NCBI RefSeq assembly: GCF_000333015.1
Contig: NZ_BANT01000004.1
Location: forward strand, 1 to 64,000
Length of the DNA stretch: 64,000 bases
Direction of reading: 5' to 3'
Source of the DNA: Gordonia hirsuta DSM 44140 = NBRC 16056
Lineage (GTDB): Bacteria > Actinomycetota > Actinomycetes > Mycobacteriales > Mycobacteriaceae
The position numbers and the translations under genes were made by a program. Positions 62,184-64,000 of the stretch are shown piece after piece; positions within the stretch are counted from its first letter, which is position 1, and each line of letters begins with the position of its first letter. Under the pieces are notes generated by a model, which was not told where the DNA came from, made no database searches, and was given only the letters and a program-made list of their open reading frames with translations.

Positions 62184-62421
62184 AGATCCTCCTCCTGGGC
62201 GCCGGCCTGACGCCTGGACTCTAACCCTGCAAGCACCGGCAACGGCCATGATGCCGTCGGTGCCGTCCTCTGATCGTAAACCAGTCACGGCCGGTCTGCC
62301 GAGCGGGTCCTACGATCTGTCGTATTCAACCTTACGCTGCAATGATTTTCGCTGGTAGTGGCGTCTGTCTGACCGACGCGCCCACCGCAGAAACGCCACC
62401 GCGCTCTGCTAGCGTAGGCGC

Positions 62422-63450
62422 GTGCTCGACAACTCCCCGACCACCGGCCGCCGCTGGCGCCTGCTCGCGGCCGCTGCGACGGCGTTCATGCTGGCAGCCG
62501 GACTGACCGCGTGTGCCGAGTCCGACGATGAGCTGCGCACCCCCGACGGCTCGATCATCTCCACGGTCACCAGCCGGATCGCCCGGGTCGACATCGTCAA
62601 CGCGGGCCGCGACTACGCGCAGACCTGCCTGGCACCGACCGCCGCGGCCGATCCCGCAGCCGATATCTCGCGGGTCATCGTGACCGATCCGGCCCTGCTG
62701 GATGCCTTCTGCGCCCTGGGTGTCGGCCCGAAGGTGCGCGCGGTGACCGCAGCCGACGGCAGCATCCCCGCATACCTGGGCCCCCAGCTGGGCGCAGTGC
62801 CCACCCTTGGCCACTCCCCCACCGCCGCCCAGGTGCGCACCGCCGACCCGCAGCTGGTCCTGGCCACTCCCGGTACCGCCGCTGCGGTGGGTGCACTGCA
62901 CGCCACCGGGGTCCTGGGCTCCACCGAGGTGGTGACCATCGGCGGCGGTGATGACTGGCGCGCCGTCTTCACCGAGGTCGCCAAGGCTCTGGACCGGTCG
63001 GCCGCCGCCACCGAGCGGCTGGCCGAATTCGATGCCGAGGCCGCGCGCATCGGCCGGGTGATGGATGCCCCGCACAGTCAGGTCTCCCTGGTGCGTTTCA
63101 CTCCGGACGCCGAACTGATCGAAGGCACCGGAGGCTTCGCTCCGGCCCTGCTGACGCAGATCGGGGTGGCCCGGCCGGCCGCCCAGCGCACACCCGAACC
63201 CACGGTGGTGACCGATGCGAACTTCACCGCCGCCGACGGCGACCTGATCTACGTCAGCGCACAGGGCCAGCGGGGGCTCGACCGCGGCGTCGAGGTGCTC
63301 GAGAGCGACCGCTGGCAGGAGATGGGCGCTCCGAGCTGGAGCCGGGTGCTCTGGGTCGACGACGCCGTCTGGTACCAGACCTCCGGTCTGGCCGCGGCCT
63401 GGCTGGTGCTCAACGACGTGAAGAGTTCGCTGAACTCCACGTCGTCCTGA
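62422..63450 (+). CDS. Iron-siderophore-type substrate-binding lipoprotein (FecB-like)
   Basis: Lipoprotein of 342 aa: lipobox LTAC (Cys31), then a type III periplasmic-binding fold with the two lobes joined by a long helix (about residues 200-235). Its position matches Rv3044 (fecB). No permease or ATPase lies next to it, so it must work with a distant importer or in another role, as has been suggested for mycobacterial FecB. GTG 62422 is 6 bases after TAGCGT, suggesting a leaderless start. Confidence 0.85.
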   Translation: MLDNSPTTGRRWRLLAAAATAFMLAAGLTACAESDDELRTPDGSIISTVTSRIARVDIVNAGRDYAQTCLAPTAAADPAADISRVIVTDPALLDAFCALGVGPKVRAVTAADGSIPAYLGPQLGAVPTLGHSPTAAQVRTADPQLVLATPGTAAAVGALHATGVLGSTEVVTIGGGDDWRAVFTEVAKALDRSAAATERLAEFDAEAARIGRVMDAPHSQVSLVRFTPDAELIEGTGGFAPALLTQIGVARPAAQRTPEPTVVTDANFTAADGDLIYVSAQGQRGLDRGVEVLESDRWQEMGAPSWSRVLWVDDAVWYQTSGLAAAWLVLNDVKSSLNSTSS

Positions 63451-63465
63451 CCGGACGTTCCGGCC

Positions 63466-64000
63466 GTGCCCGACCGCCCCGTCCTGGGTCTGCGTGCCCT
63501 GTGGCGACCGGGTCTGGGACTGGCGCTGTGGCCCGACACACCAGGGCCCGACACACCAGGGCCCGCCGCCACTTCTCCGGTATCCCCGGCCCGCGCGGCC
63601 GGGACACCCACCGCCGCGAGTCCGCCGCCGCTGGAGGATCTGATCGACCTGCCGGCCTCGGTCGCCGATCTGCTGGCGCGCCGCAAACCGCGGCATACCG
63701 TCGATCAGCGCGGCCCCGACGGTGTGCGGACGCTGCGCAGCGCCGTCGTGATCGGGGTTCCGACGGCGGTGGAACTGCTCGACCGCTGCGAACATCTCTC
63801 GGTCGGCGGTGACCTGGCCTTCTACCGTTATCTCCTGAGCGGCGCACGGGCACTGCGTGATGCCGGGGCCGTCGCACCGGGGGTCCAGGTGACCGCCGAA
63901 GAAGCCGTCGTCACCTGGTCGGCGCTGCCCACACCCGCCTGGCGCAGCTGGGAGACGGTGATCGCCGCCTCGGCCCCGCCCGCACTGGTCGCCGACGGTG
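63466..64000 (+). CDS. Probable SNF2-type helicase, N-terminal part (cut by window edge)
   Basis: An open frame of 178 codons runs from GTG 63466 to the end of the window without a stop. The start VLGLRALWRPGLGLALW resembles the LxGLWxPGxGLxLW opening of actinobacterial SNF2-family helicases (Rv2101 type), and LARRKPRHTVDQRGP follows. Its ATPase motifs would lie beyond the window. Residues about 24-33 hold a perfect five-residue duplication. It starts 15 bases after the FecB-like gene. Confidence 0.6.
   Translation, partial: MPDRPVLGLRALWRPGLGLALWPDTPGPDTPGPAATSPVSPARAAGTPTAASPPPLEDLIDLPASVADLLARRKPRHTVDQRGPDGVRTLRSAVVIGVPTAVELLDRCEHLSVGGDLAFYRYLLSGARALRDAGAVAPGVQVTAEEAVVTWSALPTPAWRSWETVIAASAPPALVADG
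63532..63561. repeat. 15-bp tandem duplication in a coding region
   Basis: CCCGACACACCAGGG occurs twice in direct succession in the N-terminal part of the probable helicase gene, preserving frame. Confidence 0.95.

Overview
The window looks like a core-chromosome segment of a GC-rich, mycolic-acid-lineage actinobacterium (order Mycobacteriales/Corynebacteriales), most likely Gordonia or a close relative such as Williamsia or Tsukamurella. The evidence is the very high GC, frequent GTG starts, many probable leaderless transcripts, mycothiol-type enzymes, and a gene order that follows, from memory, Mycobacterium tuberculosis Rv2992c-Rv3044: gltX, FAH-family hydrolase, MFS, leuB, serA, ilvC-ilvN-ilvB, cfp6, DoxX, lppZ, gatB, pfkA, gatA-gatC, ACT protein, ligA, mnmA, iscS, acyltransferases, etfA-etfB, the Rv3030-Rv3032 polysaccharide cassette, methyltransferases, echA, NUDIX, ABC ATPase, serB, ctaD, fecB-like. 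The species cannot be fixed without a search. I see no IS element, prophage, CRISPR array or rRNA.

Layout. 1-2096: two tRNAs (Glu, Gln) downstream of gltX on the minus strand. 2165-7140: a self-contained GntR/DUF1648 operon, two small-molecule hydrolases, an MFS transporter and a membrane protein. 7221-9823: leuB-serA. 10096-13064: a secreted trypsin-like protease, then a probable mycothiol detoxification operon (MscR-type dehydrogenase, metallo-beta-lactamase-fold hydrolase) and an SRPBCC protein. 13223-21005: branched-chain amino acid genes ilvC, ilvN and ilvB (ilvB preceded by a leader-peptide attenuator), then cfp6-like, mgtE and ilvD. 21126-31643: envelope proteins DoxX and LppZ, the GatCAB amidotransferase, PfkA, PspC and ACT proteins, LigA and an MmcQ/YjbR protein. 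31649-35212: a disulfide/efflux operon (MFS-DsbA-CcdA) divergent from a GntR regulator. 35255-40607: a MetE-like protein, an orphan adenine methyltransferase fused to a specificity-like domain, mnmA and iscS. 40544-44255: a putative ornithine-lipid-type acyltransferase pair and EtfA/EtfB. 44460-53427: a GH57/GT4/methyltransferase glucan cassette, a hexapeptide acyltransferase, a lipoprotein propeller, two methyltransferases and an enoyl-CoA hydratase. 53552-64000: a DIP1984-family protein, a tRNA-like relic, NUDIX, ABC ATPase, flavin monooxygenase-like protein, a Pth2-like protein, a deacetylase-like lipoprotein, serB, ctaD, a FecB-like lipoprotein and the start of a probable SNF2-type helicase.

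How it fits together. GltX, tRNA-Gln, tRNA-Glu and GatCAB form the indirect Gln-tRNA route. SerA and SerB give two steps of serine synthesis, and serine feeds cysteine and so mycothiol. IlvB, IlvN, IlvC, IlvD and LeuB cover most of valine, isoleucine and leucine synthesis. IscS and MnmA handle tRNA thiolation. EtfAB and the enoyl-CoA hydratase serve acyl-CoA oxidation, and CtaD is the terminal oxidase subunit. The first 240 bases hold only the tRNA terminator.
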